Assembly: GCA_902532015.1 (NCBI GenBank)
Contig: CACAGI010000002.1
Coordinates: 1 to 64,000, forward strand
Length of the DNA stretch: 64,000 bases
Origin: an uncultured SAR86 cluster bacterium
GTDB taxonomy: Bacteria; Pseudomonadota; Gammaproteobacteria; Magnimaribacterales; Magnimaribacteraceae
Reading direction: 5' to 3'
Shown here: piece after piece, positions 26,260 through 37,343 of the stretch
Layout: every line of letters starts with the position of its first letter
How positions within the stretch are numbered: the stretch's first letter is position 1
The notes under the pieces: model-generated
The model's input: the letters and a program-made list of their open reading frames with translations, nothing else
What the model was told of the DNA's origin: nothing
Database searches by the model: none
Position numbers and translations under genes: made by a program

Positions 26260-26715
26260 ATGATTGGGTTAGTTCCAGCAGACAAATTAGCGGATTATGT
26301 GGGTAAAGAGATCGGTTCTTCAGAATGGTTTCAGGTCGATCAAGATAGAATTGATCAGTTTGCTGATGCAACCTTAGATCATCAGTTTATACATGTTGAT
26401 TCTGAAAAGGCTACCCCTTTATTTGGTTCAACAATTGCTCATGGATTTCTCTCTTTGTCTTTAATACCTCATCTAACTGCTCAGGCCGTGCTTGCACCGG
26501 AAAACTTGAAACATGTTTTCAACTATGGATTAGATAAAGTAAGGTTTGTTAACCCAGTAAACGTAGGTTCTAAGGTAAGAACTCATAGTAAAGTTGTATC
26601 AGTTGATGATAAGGGTGACGGACGTTATTTAATGAAAACTGAAGTAGTAATGGAAATAGAAGGGCAAGAGAAACCAGCTTACGTGGCAGAAACTTTGTCT
26701 ATGTTCATAACTTAA
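26260..26715 (+). CDS. MaoC-like (R)-enoyl-CoA hydratase
   Basis: A 151-residue hot-dog-fold protein with the hydratase-2 motif FADATLDHQFIHVDSEKA containing the Asp/His pair (about 37-45). FGSTIAHGFLSLSLIPHL follows. Enzymes of this family hydrate trans-2-enoyl-CoA. The AGGAG-like box upstream and short spacing link it to the acyl-CoA ligase gene. The chain-length preference cannot be judged. Confidence 0.9.
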   Translation: MIGLVPADKLADYVGKEIGSSEWFQVDQDRIDQFADATLDHQFIHVDSEKATPLFGSTIAHGFLSLSLIPHLTAQAVLAPENLKHVFNYGLDKVRFVNPVNVGSKVRTHSKVVSVDDKGDGRYLMKTEVVMEIEGQEKPAYVAETLSMFIT

Positions 26716-26731
26716 CTTCTAATATTGTCCC

Positions 26732-27316
26732 GTGGCTAATTTCCCCTCTAAACTTAAAGACAGGGCTGTCAAAAGAGCAATAAATACCCTCAAGAAAGAT
26801 AAAAGAGTAGAGGCAATTAATCTTTCTGCTATAGCTAATGAATTAGATGTTAGTCTTGAAGACCTTCAAACCTACTACTCTTCTATAGAAGATATTTTCC
26901 TTAAAGCTCAAAAAAGGGACTGGGACTCACTGCACAGGTATTGGGATAAACAAATTAAAAAAGCTAAAACTCCTGGCGATTATAAAAATGCCTTTGAAGC
27001 ATTTTTTGAAAGATTTGTAGATAGTTTAAGTGATGATGCAGATTTAATGTTAGAGATGTCTTGTTATTTACCGGCCTGCATCAAGTACAGAGAAAGAAAT
27101 AGAAAGAAAGTTAGAAAAAAGTTTCTTTCTCTAATTAAAAGAGGGTGGCCCGGAAAGGATGATAAAGTTCTGGAAAGGCAGACAGAATTAATCACAATTA
27201 TCTTTTACGGATTCGTTGATCATGTGGTTCATATTAAAAAAATAGAGCGACTTAAGCTGTTAAGAGACTTTAGAAATATGATTAATTTGCAACTACAAGA
27301 TAGAAAGTTTTTTTAG
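26732..27316 (+). CDS. TetR-family-like regulator, tandem copy 1
   Basis: A 194-residue protein beginning at GTG 26732. The N-terminal third has a TetR-type helix-turn-helix (LSAIANELDVSLEDLQTYYSS followed by IEDIFLKA), with residues about 30-50 as the DNA-binding unit. The rest is helical and basic. It ends in NLQLQDRKFF. The next gene is a paralogue of the same length with the shared RGWPG/KGWPG, RQTEL/RQTDL and LQDR-x-FF elements. Location after the acyl-CoA ligase and hydratase suggests control of that operon, possibly with acyl-CoA as ligand. This role is inferred. Confidence 0.72.
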   Translation: MANFPSKLKDRAVKRAINTLKKDKRVEAINLSAIANELDVSLEDLQTYYSSIEDIFLKAQKRDWDSLHRYWDKQIKKAKTPGDYKNAFEAFFERFVDSLSDDADLMLEMSCYLPACIKYRERNRKKVRKKFLSLIKRGWPGKDDKVLERQTELITIIFYGFVDHVVHIKKIERLKLLRDFRNMINLQLQDRKFF

Positions 27317-27317
27317 T

Positions 27318-27902
27318 ATGGATAAAAAGACACAAAATAAAGTTAGAATTATAGAGAAAACCTTTGAATCTATTAAAAAGGACAATAAAGGTTTAGCTAA
27401 CGTCTCTCTTTTAAGGGTTGCTGAGGAGCTCTCTATGCCCTATGAAGAATTAACCTCTTTTTTTCTTACCATAGAAGATATTTATTTTAATGAACAAGCA
27501 AGATCTAATAGAAAAATAAAACAGTTTTTAGAGAAAGGACTTTCAGAAGTTAAGACTGCAAATGATGCTAAATACCTATTTGAAGAGATAATCAGACTGT
27601 TTGTTCAAGACTTGCCGGATTATGCCGATGTGGTTTGGGCAGCTACGCCGTTTTTACCTAAATGTTTAGAAGAAAGGATAAGGATGAAGACTTATTTAAA
27701 GAAAAATTTTAAACGAATAATAAAAAAAGGTTGGCCAGGAAAAATTGAATCTGTTTTAGATAGGCAAACTGACTTAGTAATTTTATCTTTTTACGGATTA
27801 TATGAGTATTGTGCTAGGACAAAGAAAAAGGATAGGAAGGCTATTCTTGAAGATTTCATAAACATGCTTAACCTCCATCTTCAGGATAGGTTATTCTTTT
27901 AA
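27318..27902 (+). CDS. TetR-family-like regulator, tandem copy 2
   Basis: A 194-residue paralogue of the preceding gene, starting one base after its stop. The helix-turn-helix region reads [20 protein letters not shown], then [10 protein letters not shown]. The C-terminal part shares [24 protein letters not shown] and [10 protein letters not shown] with copy 1. Clear divergence indicates an old tandem duplication. The two products may form a heterodimer. The end overlaps the convergent gatB by 12 bases, so no terminator separates them. Confidence 0.72.
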   Translation: MDKKTQNKVRIIEKTFESIKKDNKGLANVSLLRVAEELSMPYEELTSFFLTIEDIYFNEQARSNRKIKQFLEKGLSEVKTANDAKYLFEEIIRLFVQDLPDYADVVWAATPFLPKCLEERIRMKTYLKKNFKRIIKKGWPGKIESVLDRQTDLVILSFYGLYEYCARTKKKDRKAILEDFINMLNLHLQDRLFF

Positions 27903-29339
27903 TCTCTCTTTTAAAATTTGATTGACTTGAGCGGGGTTCGCCTTACCTTGAGACTCTTTCATTACTTGCCCAACAAAGAAACCGAATAGTCTATCTTTTC
28001 CTGCAAGATATTGTTTAAGTTGATCCGGGTTTCCATCTATTACTTTATTGACCATAGATTCAATTTCCGATAAATCAGTAACTTGCTGCAATCCTTCTTT
28101 TTCAATGATGGCATCTACTTCATCGCCTGTAGACCACATCTTTTCAAAGACTTCTTTAGCTATCTTGCCTGAGATAGTTGTATCTTCTATTCTTATAATG
28201 AGTTGACCTAACTGTTTAGCTTTAATCTTTGAGTCTTGAATAGTTAAATTTTCCTTATTTAGTTCAGCAGAAAGTTCCCCCATAACCCAGTTAGCAGAAA
28301 GTTTAGCTGCTTTAGACGTTTTACTAACTATTTCAAAGAAGTCAGCTAAGTCTTTATCTGCTGCAAGAAGGGAAGAGTCATATTCGCTAAGATCATATTC
28401 ATTTACAAACCTACATTTCTTTTCGTCAGGCATTTCGGGCATTTCCTTCAATACCTCTTCAATAAACTTATCTTCTAATACAACTGGTAACAAGTCTGGC
28501 TCTGGAAAGTATCTGTAATCGTTTGCAAATTCTTTAGTTCTCATTGGTCGCGTTGTATTTAGTTGAGAATCATAAAGTCTAGTTTCCTGAGTGATTGTAT
28601 TTCCTGTTTCAATTTCATCAATTTGTCTTTCTATCTCAAACTGTATTGCTTTTTCAACAAATCTAAATGAATTCACATTCTTAGTTTCTGTTCTTGTACC
28701 TAATTCTTTTGAGCCTATCTTTCTTACTGAAACATTTGCGTCACATCTCATTGAACCTTCTGCCATATTTCCATCAGAAATTTCTAGATATCGAATAATG
28801 GAATGAATTGATTTCAAATAAGCAACCGCTTCAGCAGGAGAACTGATATCTGGTTCGGATACGATTTCTATCAGAGGGGTACCTGCCCTATTTAAGTCAA
28901 TTCCGGATTGTCCTTCAAAATCCTCATGTAGTGACTTTCCTGCGTCTTCTTCAAGATGTGCTCTAGTAATTCCTATCTTCTTACTTGATCCATCTTCTAA
29001 CTCTATATCTAAGAAACCATCCTCAACTATAGGCTTATCCATTTGACTTATTTGATAACCTTTGGGGGAATCTGGGTAAAAGTAATTCTTTCTTGCAAAA
29101 CTAGTTGGGGTATTGATATTTGCATTTAAGGCTTTTCCAAGCTTAACAGCCATTTTGAGAACTTCTGCATTAAGAACAGGAAGAACTCCAGGTAGAGCTA
29201 GATCAATATTACATGCTTGGGTATTAGGAAGGGCACCAAAATGGGTACTAGCACCAGAAAATAGTTTCGAATTAGTCGCAAGTTGTACGTGGATTTCTAA
29301 TCCTATTACTGCTTCCCAAGACTTATTGTAAATTGTCAT
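27891..29339 (-). CDS. gatB: Aspartyl/glutamyl-tRNA amidotransferase subunit B
   Basis: Subunit B of GatCAB, which converts Glu-tRNA(Gln) and/or Asp-tRNA(Asn) to the amide forms. The 482-residue protein starts with [22 protein letters not shown], in two parts, contains [19 protein letters not shown] and ends in the helical YqeY-like tail. It overlaps gatA by one base. A tRNA-Gln(TTG) is present in this window; whether a GlnRS also exists elsewhere is unknown. Confidence 0.97.
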   Translation of the reverse strand: MTIYNKSWEAVIGLEIHVQLATNSKLFSGASTHFGALPNTQACNIDLALPGVLPVLNAEVLKMAVKLGKALNANINTPTSFARKNYFYPDSPKGYQISQMDKPIVEDGFLDIELEDGSSKKIGITRAHLEEDAGKSLHEDFEGQSGIDLNRAGTPLIEIVSEPDISSPAEAVAYLKSIHSIIRYLEISDGNMAEGSMRCDANVSVRKIGSKELGTRTETKNVNSFRFVEKAIQFEIERQIDEIETGNTITQETRLYDSQLNTTRPMRTKEFANDYRYFPEPDLLPVVLEDKFIEEVLKEMPEMPDEKKCRFVNEYDLSEYDSSLLAADKDLADFFEIVSKTSKAAKLSANWVMGELSAELNKENLTIQDSKIKAKQLGQLIIRIEDTTISGKIAKEVFEKMWSTGDEVDAIIEKEGLQQVTDLSEIESMVNKVIDGNPDQLKQYLAGKDRLFGFFVGQVMKESQGKANPAQVNQILKERLKE

Positions 29340-30796
29340 TATTTAACCTCAGGCAATTTCTTATGCCAGTCTGTTACTTTTTGGAACTGGTGTGTAGCTT
29401 GTAATAATTCGGCTTCTTTCAATGAATTCCCAACAAGTTGTACTCCTAGAGGTAATCCTTCATGGTGGCCGGAGGGGAAAGAAATACCTGGTAAGCCAGC
29501 TAGATTAGCTGGTATGGTAAATATATCTTGTAGATACATCTCAATAGGGTCATTACTCTTTTCTCCCGATTTAAAAGAAGTGTCAGGTGTAGTTGGTGAC
29601 AAGATAACATCAACAGACTTAAAAGCTTCATTAAAATCATTCGCCACCAATCTTCTACATTTTTGTGCTTTTAAGTAATAGGCATCATAATATCCGGCAG
29701 ATAGAGTGTATGTTCCGATTAATATTCTTCTTTTGACTTCCGGACCAAATCCTTCTTCTCTAGTTCTCATATATAAATCTTCTATATCTTTTGGATTTTC
29801 GCATCTATATCCATATCTTACCCCATCGTATCTTGATAAATTTGCAGAGCATTCCGCTGGAGCTATTATGTAATATACAGGTAGCGATAGGTCTACATTA
29901 GGTAACGATATTTCATGAATTTCAGCTCCTAAATCTTTAAACGTTTTAATTGCTTCTTTCGTTGAGGATTCAACATGCTTTGGTAGATCTCTTTCAAAAA
30001 ATTCCTTAGGTAAACCTATTTTCATGCCTTTAATTGGCGAATTAATATTTTTTAAAAAGTTAGGAACTTTTTCGTTTAAACTCGTGGAGTCTTTAGGGTC
30101 ATGACCTGACATGGATGCAAGCAATAGGGCTGAATCTTCTGCAGATCTAGCTAAAACACCTCCCTGATCTAAGCTGGAAGCAAATGCAATCATTCCATAC
30201 CTCGATACCCTTCCATAAGTTGGTTTTATACCTGTTAGACCACAGAGAGCTGCCGGCTGTCTAATTGACCCGCCTGTATCTGTAGCTGTTGCGGCTGAAG
30301 CTAGTTGAGCTGAGACGCAGGCTGCAGATCCTCCTGAAGAGCCGCCTGGAACATATTCCTTATTCCAAGGATTTTTTACAGGCCCAAAGTAACTTGTTTC
30401 ATTTGAAGATCCCATAGCAAATTCATCCATATTAGTTTTTCCTAAGATAACAACTCCGTCTGCAGACAAATTGTTTACTACTGTAGATGAATAGGGCGCT
30501 TTAAAATTTGATAACATCTTTGAACCACAGGTTGTAAGGATGTTTTCGGTACAAAAAATATCTTTATGAGCAATAGGGATACCATCCAAAGGTAGAGCGC
30601 TATTAGATTTGTATCTTTTATCTGATTCTTTTGCTTGCTTAAGGGCTAAGTCTGCAGTTACTGTGATAAAACTATTAATACCCTCATCAAAATTAGAAAT
30701 TCTATCTAAGTAATGTTGAGTAAGTTCGGTAGAGGATAAAGAGCCTTCTTTTAACTGATTTAATTGCCCTATTAGAGACAGTTCATGAATTTCCAT
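29339..30796 (-). CDS. gatA: Aspartyl/glutamyl-tRNA amidotransferase subunit A
   Basis: Amidase-signature subunit that releases ammonia from glutamine for GatCAB. At 485 residues it has the typical length. The Ser-cisSer-Lys triad elements are [10 protein letters not shown] (Lys), [10 protein letters not shown] (cis-Ser) and [13 protein letters not shown] (Ser). It lies between gatC and gatB in the standard gatCAB order, three bases after gatC and with a one-base overlap to gatB. Confidence 0.98.
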   Translation of the reverse strand: MEIHELSLIGQLNQLKEGSLSSTELTQHYLDRISNFDEGINSFITVTADLALKQAKESDKRYKSNSALPLDGIPIAHKDIFCTENILTTCGSKMLSNFKAPYSSTVVNNLSADGVVILGKTNMDEFAMGSSNETSYFGPVKNPWNKEYVPGGSSGGSAACVSAQLASAATATDTGGSIRQPAALCGLTGIKPTYGRVSRYGMIAFASSLDQGGVLARSAEDSALLLASMSGHDPKDSTSLNEKVPNFLKNINSPIKGMKIGLPKEFFERDLPKHVESSTKEAIKTFKDLGAEIHEISLPNVDLSLPVYYIIAPAECSANLSRYDGVRYGYRCENPKDIEDLYMRTREEGFGPEVKRRILIGTYTLSAGYYDAYYLKAQKCRRLVANDFNEAFKSVDVILSPTTPDTSFKSGEKSNDPIEMYLQDIFTIPANLAGLPGISFPSGHHEGLPLGVQLVGNSLKEAELLQATHQFQKVTDWHKKLPEVK

Positions 30797-30799
30797 CTT

Positions 30800-31096
30800 T
30801 TAGTTTTCCCCTTCAATAACTTTAGGAACTAAGAATAGTCCGGATTTTACAGAGGGAGCTGTTTCTTGAAGTTTTTCTCTTTGATCCTCTTCTGTTACTT
30901 CATCAGGTCTTGTTGGTTGAGAAAGATTTAATGGATGTGACATAGCTTCAACTTTACTAGTTTCAGCTAAATTAAGTTTTTCAAATAAATCCAAGATCTT
31001 CTCTAACTCTCCCTTTAAAGAAGGAAATGAATCTTCATTAATGTTTATTCTAGCTAAATATGCTATTTCGTTTAGTTCTTTGTCACTTAAAGCCAT
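30800..31096 (-). CDS. gatC: Aspartyl/glutamyl-tRNA amidotransferase subunit C
   Basis: Small subunit that wraps around the GatA-GatB interface. The 98-residue protein has the family pattern: an N-terminal helix with IAYLARINI, LEKILDLFEKL in the middle, and a C-terminal APSVKSGLFLVPKVIE. It is the first gene of gatCAB and diverges from mreB across a 130-base gap, an arrangement also seen in Pseudomonas. Confidence 0.94.
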   Translation of the reverse strand: MALSDKELNEIAYLARININEDSFPSLKGELEKILDLFEKLNLAETSKVEAMSHPLNLSQPTRPDEVTEEDQREKLQETAPSVKSGLFLVPKVIEGEN

Positions 31097-31190
31097 ATGT
31101 CATTGTAATATCTTATGAAAAAAAAGGTGCGTAATGTATCATATTGTAGCTTGCTCAAAAACATCGCTGTTGTTAGAGTGTTGGACTATT

Positions 31191-32264
<1,074 letters not shown>

Positions 32265-32313
32265 ATTTATTTAAAAGATTTCATTCCTCTTCTCTCCTAA
32301 GTATTATTAGATA

Positions 32314-33174
32314 ATGCGAAGAAGAGAACATAAAGTATCATACTTAAGCAGTGAAGCAATATTTGCTATACCTGCAATGAAACCCTCTAGGGTAATTCTT
32401 TCTTTGCTTGTTTGTGTCTCTTTAATATTGTCTGATATCTTTTACGAATCTTCTTTTAAGATTAGAGGTTACGCGCAAGATTTATTTATGCCTATAGGTG
32501 CAATAGTCAACATCCCAGCAGATATAATTATTTCAATTCCAGACTCTTTAAAGACAAGATCTCAATTAAAACTTTCTTTAGAGAGAGCTGAAGAAGAGAA
32601 CAAAAAATTAAAAGTAATTAATCAATTCCTTCATAAAGTTTCTAAAGAAAATGAAGAATTAAATACTTTATGGTCCTCTGCTAGATTAAATTTAGATAAT
32701 TACTCTTTTGTAAGAAAACGCTCTATCTCCTCAAGTGAATATCAACCTTTACTAATTGTAGATGTAGCCTTTAACAGTAATCTAGGTATTAATGATGCTC
32801 TACTTAGTTCCAGTGGACTAATTGGAAAGATAGTATCTTTAGGTTTATTTAGTGCAGAAATTATGCTCTTACATGATGTGAGATCATCGATTCCTGTTGT
32901 TACAGAAATATCAAAATTGCATGCTAATGTTAGAGGTAGTGGCATAGGAAGGCCTGGAAGCATTGAATATATCAAAAAGACAGCCTCTTATGAATTAGGT
33001 GAAAAGGTTTACACTTCCGGCATAGCTGGACTTTTCCCTGAAGGAATATTGGTTGGTGAAATAACCTCAATAGAAGATCTTGCTGATAGTGAATTCCTAA
33101 ATGTAGAAGTATCTTTTGTACAATCTCCATTTAACCAAGACTTCTACTTAGTTTACACAGATGAAAAGAGATAA
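32314..33174 (+). CDS. mreC: Cell shape-determining protein MreC
   Basis: Periplasmic scaffold linking MreB to the elongation machinery. The 286-residue protein has a cytoplasmic N-terminus, a transmembrane helix (about 24-42), a coiled coil (about 85-115, rich in leucine and glutamate) and the beta-rich MreC domain. That domain contains VVTEISKLHANVRGSG and YTSGIAGLFPEGILVGEI. It overlaps mreD by 14 bases. Confidence 0.95.
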   Translation: MRRREHKVSYLSSEAIFAIPAMKPSRVILSLLVCVSLILSDIFYESSFKIRGYAQDLFMPIGAIVNIPADIIISIPDSLKTRSQLKLSLERAEEENKKLKVINQFLHKVSKENEELNTLWSSARLNLDNYSFVRKRSISSSEYQPLLIVDVAFNSNLGINDALLSSSGLIGKIVSLGLFSAEIMLLHDVRSSIPVVTEISKLHANVRGSGIGRPGSIEYIKKTASYELGEKVYTSGIAGLFPEGILVGEITSIEDLADSEFLNVEVSFVQSPFNQDFYLVYTDEKR

Positions 33175-33667
33175 AAAGAATCAGTTGTTAATCTTTTTAA
33201 CACTTTTTATAGCTTTATACGTTGATAGCTATCTTTTTCCCTCAGAATACTTATCAACTAAGCCTACCTTTGTATTATTAACCTTGATCTATTGGAATAT
33301 GGCTTTGCCAGATCGAGTAGGCATAACGGCTGCATTATCCTTTGGTATCTTTGTAGATTTGATTGAAGGCACTTTGTTAGGTCTACATGGAATTCTTTTT
33401 GTATTAATAACTTATGTTTGCCAAAGATTCTTTTATCAATTTAGAGTATCACCTCTATGGCAGCAATCATTTATTCTTTTCTTTTTATTCTTTCTATACA
33501 AACAAGTATTCGCTTTGGACTTTATTAATATAAACCAAGATTTAACTAATCTTTCAGATAGAACATTTCTTAAGAATTCTTTTTTATATGCATTATTTTC
33601 TTCGTTAACTTGGCCACTTATACTTTTACTTCTTAGGTATTACAGAAGAAGGTGGGTAAAAAATTAA
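33161..33667 (+). CDS. mreD: Rod shape-determining protein MreD
   Basis: Integral membrane partner of MreC. The 168-residue protein is strongly hydrophobic, with about five predicted transmembrane segments, and shows the family pattern PTFVLLTLIYW and GIFVDLIEGTLLGLHG. The 14-base overlap with mreC supports coupled translation. In related bacteria maf and rng lie between mreD and yhdP; here yhdP starts seven bases after mreD. Confidence 0.92.
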   Translation: MKRDKKNQLLIFLTLFIALYVDSYLFPSEYLSTKPTFVLLTLIYWNMALPDRVGITAALSFGIFVDLIEGTLLGLHGILFVLITYVCQRFFYQFRVSPLWQQSFILFFLFFLYKQVFALDFININQDLTNLSDRTFLKNSFLYALFSSLTWPLILLLLRYYRRRWVKN

Positions 33668-33674
33668 AATACTA

Positions 33675-36600
33675 GTGAACAAGGTAATTTCGATAGTTTT
33701 ATCAATAATTGGGTTGTCTATTGGCGTTGTAGTTCTGATGTCTATACTTTTAACATCTGAAAAGAGCCTTAAATTCTTATTGAATTTAAATCAAGACTTT
33801 AGTGTGGATTTAAATTTAGTTGATAGCTATTGGCATCCATATAAACCAAGCATACTAATTGATACTTTATCTATTGAAACAAGCATGGAAGGGGATCAAT
33901 TATTAGACATAAAAGAATTAAAGATCAAGTTCAATCTACTTTCTTCTTTCCAAGGCGATTTAATTGATGGTTTATATTCTCGAGATATAGATCTTTTTAT
34001 TAATGCTTCATCAAAAGATAGTCAATTGAATATCAATGATCTGTGGTTTTACCTCTCTACTATAAAAAATTTAAGAATTGATAAATTTACGATAAAGGAT
34101 TCTGGCAATTATTTAAATTCTTTAGAAGGAGAGTTGTCTTCATTTACATCTGAGTCTGGTTCATCCCAAGTAAGTTTCGCAACTCAAAATAAAAATGGAG
34201 GCCGTCTAGAACTTAGAATGCATTCCATTGCAGGCTCTTCATCCCTACGAGATTATAAGGGTTTTTTTACCTCCTCTAACTTTGGTTTAGATAAAGAAAT
34301 CGTAAGTCAATTATGCATAGATTGTCCTGGTGGTACTTTAGATAGCAAATTTTGGTTTACTCTTATTGATTTAAAATTAGTGCAGTTATCCGGAGATCTT
34401 AAATTTCAGCTTAACTATAATTTTGATTTCATCGATTCAATAAATGCTAGCATTGAATTAGAGGACCAAAGAAATAGTGTTTTTAGAATCTCTTCTTTTA
34501 TAAACGACAATCCTTCAAACAGAATTCCAGAAATATTTACTTCAATTGCCGATGAAGAATTAGTATTTTTTATTCCAACAATAGAGTTAGGAAAAAATAG
34601 ATTATCTAACAAATTGCAGCATCTTTTTAATTTACCAAAAGATCTAATTTTAGAAGGTAATATTAATAATCTTATTTTTGTACCATATGATTCGTTGCTA
34701 TTAAAAGCTAATTTTAAAGAATTATCTTTAAAATTAGATGATTTATCTATTTCAGGGCTTGAAGGTAGTTTTAATTCTGATCAAAGTATATCCAGATTAA
34801 CTATCGACACTCCTTATGTGCATATTGATTTAGATGGTCTATTTGATAGCCCCCTTACTTTCAATAATCTAAGATCTGTATTAGATGTTGAATTAATAGA
34901 TAAAAAGATATCTGTTTCCAATTCCTTCTTTGAAGGAACTTATAATCAGACTCTTATTAAAGGCAATATAAATTTATTTCCTAGTCCAATTGATGATAGT
35001 GGTGATTTATCATTAAAACTCAATGTCGGTGATTTAAATTATTTAGAAGCATTAAAACTGTTCCCAAATTTAACTTATATTCAGACAACTAAAGATTGGT
35101 TACAAAACTCAATAACCTGTGGTGCTTTGCAAGAATTTTCTTTTATTTATAGAGGTCCTCTAGACAATGAATATAATAACTCTAGCTTATCTTTTCTGTC
35201 TAAAGGCCTTTTTCAAGATTCTTGTATCACTATAAATGATACATCTATAAAAAATATAAGTCTTATTGCAAATATTAATAATTCAACTTTTCTTGGAGAG
35301 ATACTAGATGGTGATTTATATGGATCTGGGGTCAAAGGAACTATTAAGACATTTAAGGATAATAATTTCTATTCGTTAGATCTCAAAGGTGATGTTAAAG
35401 GTCCTTTAACAACTTTGTTAAGTTTATCAGGTTTAAATCAAATCTTTGATACACAAGAAGAATCTGGAGAGCACTATACAAATTTTTATTTTAATAGTCC
35501 TTTAAGCTCCAAGCTAGATATTTTAGGGCAAGATTCGAGCCTTATATTAAAAACTGCAATTAAGGGAGGAAACTTTCACAACAAAGCTACAGAGTTGTAT
35601 TTTTCTGACCTTTACTCGTCTATAGAGTATGACAGCTCGAATGGCGTTAAAGATGGTTTTGCTACGATCAGAATAAATGATATCCCAGTTAAATTTGATA
35701 TCAAAAAAGCAATAGCAAAAGGTAACAACTCGTTTAGCACTCTGTTGGTTTCTGAAGATTTTTTCTCGCCAACTAAGTTGTTAACTTCTTTTAATGCCAA
35801 AAACAATGTTCGTGGTTCTTCAAAATTTAAAGTAAAGCTTTCCTTTTCATCTTTTATTAAAGGACAGTCTTTTATTGATCCTGAAATTGAAGTTTTATCC
35901 AATCTAAAAGGTATTGAGATTAATTTACCTGAACCATTTGCAAAATCAAAAGATTCTCAAATTAATTTCAGGTTAGCTTTTACATTTCCTTTAAAAAAAC
36001 CACCCTTGTTAAGCTTTAAATACGGGGATCTATTTAGAGGAAAATTTGAGTTCTTGAATAACACAACTCAAGGATTTGTTATTGCTGGAAAGAAAAAGCA
36101 AAGCATTTCTATTGAAGATGAGAGGGTTTTGTTAGTAGGAGAGCTACAAAAATTAGACTTAGGATCTTTAATTTCTTCAGGAGTATTTCAAGAAGAAGGT
36201 ATAGGTAATTTTTTTATAAAAGATTTGTTTGTTCAAGAAACAAATCTTTCTAATTTGAGCTTATTAGAGACTCAATATAAATCTTTTAGAACAAAAGAAG
36301 GTATTGAATATAAATTTATAAATAAGGATTTAACTGGAATACTTTTGGTACCAGAAGATAGTAATAGAAATTTATTTTTTAAATTTGATTTCATAAATAT
36401 TAATCAATCTGCAGATGGGTCCAAAGATTACTTTCTTTCTTTATACAATAGTGTTAACACTGAATTTGATTTTAGTACAAAGGAAATTTTCTTAAATGGC
36501 AGGAATTATGGAAACTGGGAATTCTCAATTTTACCCGAAAGTAACAGGCTGATTCTTTACAATATCAAAGGAGTTTATGGAAAATGGGGCCTTAGAAATA

Positions 36601-37328
36601 ATATGGAAGACAAATCTTCCCTTGAGATTCGTAAGAGTCCTATTGGATGGACTTCCAGTCTAAAGACAAATATTTATTCTGGATCCCCTGAAAAAGCTAT
36701 GTTGCAAATAGGCATTAAACCAAATTTTGAATTAGATCTAATAAGTTTAGATGCTGATTTAAACTGGGACAACCTTCCCTGGTTATTTGATTTCAATGAA
36801 ATTTCAGGAGAAATAACAACCAATCTTAAAGGGTTAACAATTATAAATAGTGAAGACTTAGATAGTACAAACAATATTTTAAGGTTAGTTAATATTTTCA
36901 ATATAACTGACTCATTTGAAAAAGTTACTAATTTAGATTTTAGAAAGTTATATAAAAGAGGATTTACAGCTGATAGCGTTACAGGAAGATTCAAGATAAA
37001 TAAAAAAAGTTTGGAGATAGAAGAGCCTGTTTTATTTAAGAGTGGCTCAAGTCAATTTTTATGGAGTGGAAAAATTTCTAGAGATCGCAAAGGAAATTTA
37101 GATCAACTTAATTTAGAAGTAATTATGACCCTACCTTTAAGGGAGTATTTACCTGCTTATGCTTTAGTCTTCGGTGGGCCTATTACAGCAGGAATTGTTT
37201 ACATAGCGGGCAAAGCTTTTCAAAAAAATCTAGATAAGTTAAGTTCCGGAAAGTGGGCAATTAAAGGAACTGCTTCTGAACCAGAGACAGAATTTAATGG
37301 TTGGTTTGAAGAAAATACTGAAAAGTAA
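33675..37328 (+). CDS. yhdP: YhdP-family AsmA-like envelope protein
   Basis: A 1,217-residue protein with one N-terminal transmembrane helix (about 4-26) and a very long beta-rich periplasmic region, typical of YhdP/TamB/AsmA bridge proteins. In E. coli, YhdP, TamB and YdbH together support phospholipid transport to the outer membrane. Identification rests on size, architecture, the C-terminal motif FQKNLDKLSSGKWAIKGT and its location after mreBCD. The start is GTG 33675. The last codons lie in a hairpin shared with the convergent rpoN. Confidence 0.88.
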   Translation: MNKVISIVLSIIGLSIGVVVLMSILLTSEKSLKFLLNLNQDFSVDLNLVDSYWHPYKPSILIDTLSIETSMEGDQLLDIKELKIKFNLLSSFQGDLIDGLYSRDIDLFINASSKDSQLNINDLWFYLSTIKNLRIDKFTIKDSGNYLNSLEGELSSFTSESGSSQVSFATQNKNGGRLELRMHSIAGSSSLRDYKGFFTSSNFGLDKEIVSQLCIDCPGGTLDSKFWFTLIDLKLVQLSGDLKFQLNYNFDFIDSINASIELEDQRNSVFRISSFINDNPSNRIPEIFTSIADEELVFFIPTIELGKNRLSNKLQHLFNLPKDLILEGNINNLIFVPYDSLLLKANFKELSLKLDDLSISGLEGSFNSDQSISRLTIDTPYVHIDLDGLFDSPLTFNNLRSVLDVELIDKKISVSNSFFEGTYNQTLIKGNINLFPSPIDDSGDLSLKLNVGDLNYLEALKLFPNLTYIQTTKDWLQNSITCGALQEFSFIYRGPLDNEYNNSSLSFLSKGLFQDSCITINDTSIKNISLIANINNSTFLGEILDGDLYGSGVKGTIKTFKDNNFYSLDLKGDVKGPLTTLLSLSGLNQIFDTQEESGEHYTNFYFNSPLSSKLDILGQDSSLILKTAIKGGNFHNKATELYFSDLYSSIEYDSSNGVKDGFATIRINDIPVKFDIKKAIAKGNNSFSTLLVSEDFFSPTKLLTSFNAKNNVRGSSKFKVKLSFSSFIKGQSFIDPEIEVLSNLKGIEINLPEPFAKSKDSQINFRLAFTFPLKKPPLLSFKYGDLFRGKFEFLNNTTQGFVIAGKKKQSISIEDERVLLVGELQKLDLGSLISSGVFQEEGIGNFFIKDLFVQETNLSNLSLLETQYKSFRTKEGIEYKFINKDLTGILLVPEDSNRNLFFKFDFININQSADGSKDYFLSLYNSVNTEFDFSTKEIFLNGRNYGNWEFSILPESNRLILYNIKGVYGKWGLRNNMEDKSSLEIRKSPIGWTSSLKTNIYSGSPEKAMLQIGIKPNFELDLISLDADLNWDNLPWLFDFNEISGEITTNLKGLTIINSEDLDSTNNILRLVNIFNITDSFEKVTNLDFRKLYKRGFTADSVTGRFKINKKSLEIEEPVLFKSGSSQFLWSGKISRDRKGNLDQLNLEVIMTLPLREYLPAYALVFGGPITAGIVYIAGKAFQKNLDKLSSGKWAIKGTASEPETEFNGWFEENTEK

Positions 37329-37343
37329 TTTAATTTACTTTTC
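37320..37343. terminator. Hairpin covering both stop codons of yhdP and rpoN
   Basis: GAAAAGTAA (37320-37328) pairs perfectly with TTACTTTTC (37335-37343) across a six-base loop. The yhdP TAA (37326-37328) is in one arm, and the rpoN stop (37330-37332, minus strand) is in the loop. A-rich and T-rich arms could serve as a bidirectional terminator where the convergent genes are one base apart. Confidence 0.55.
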
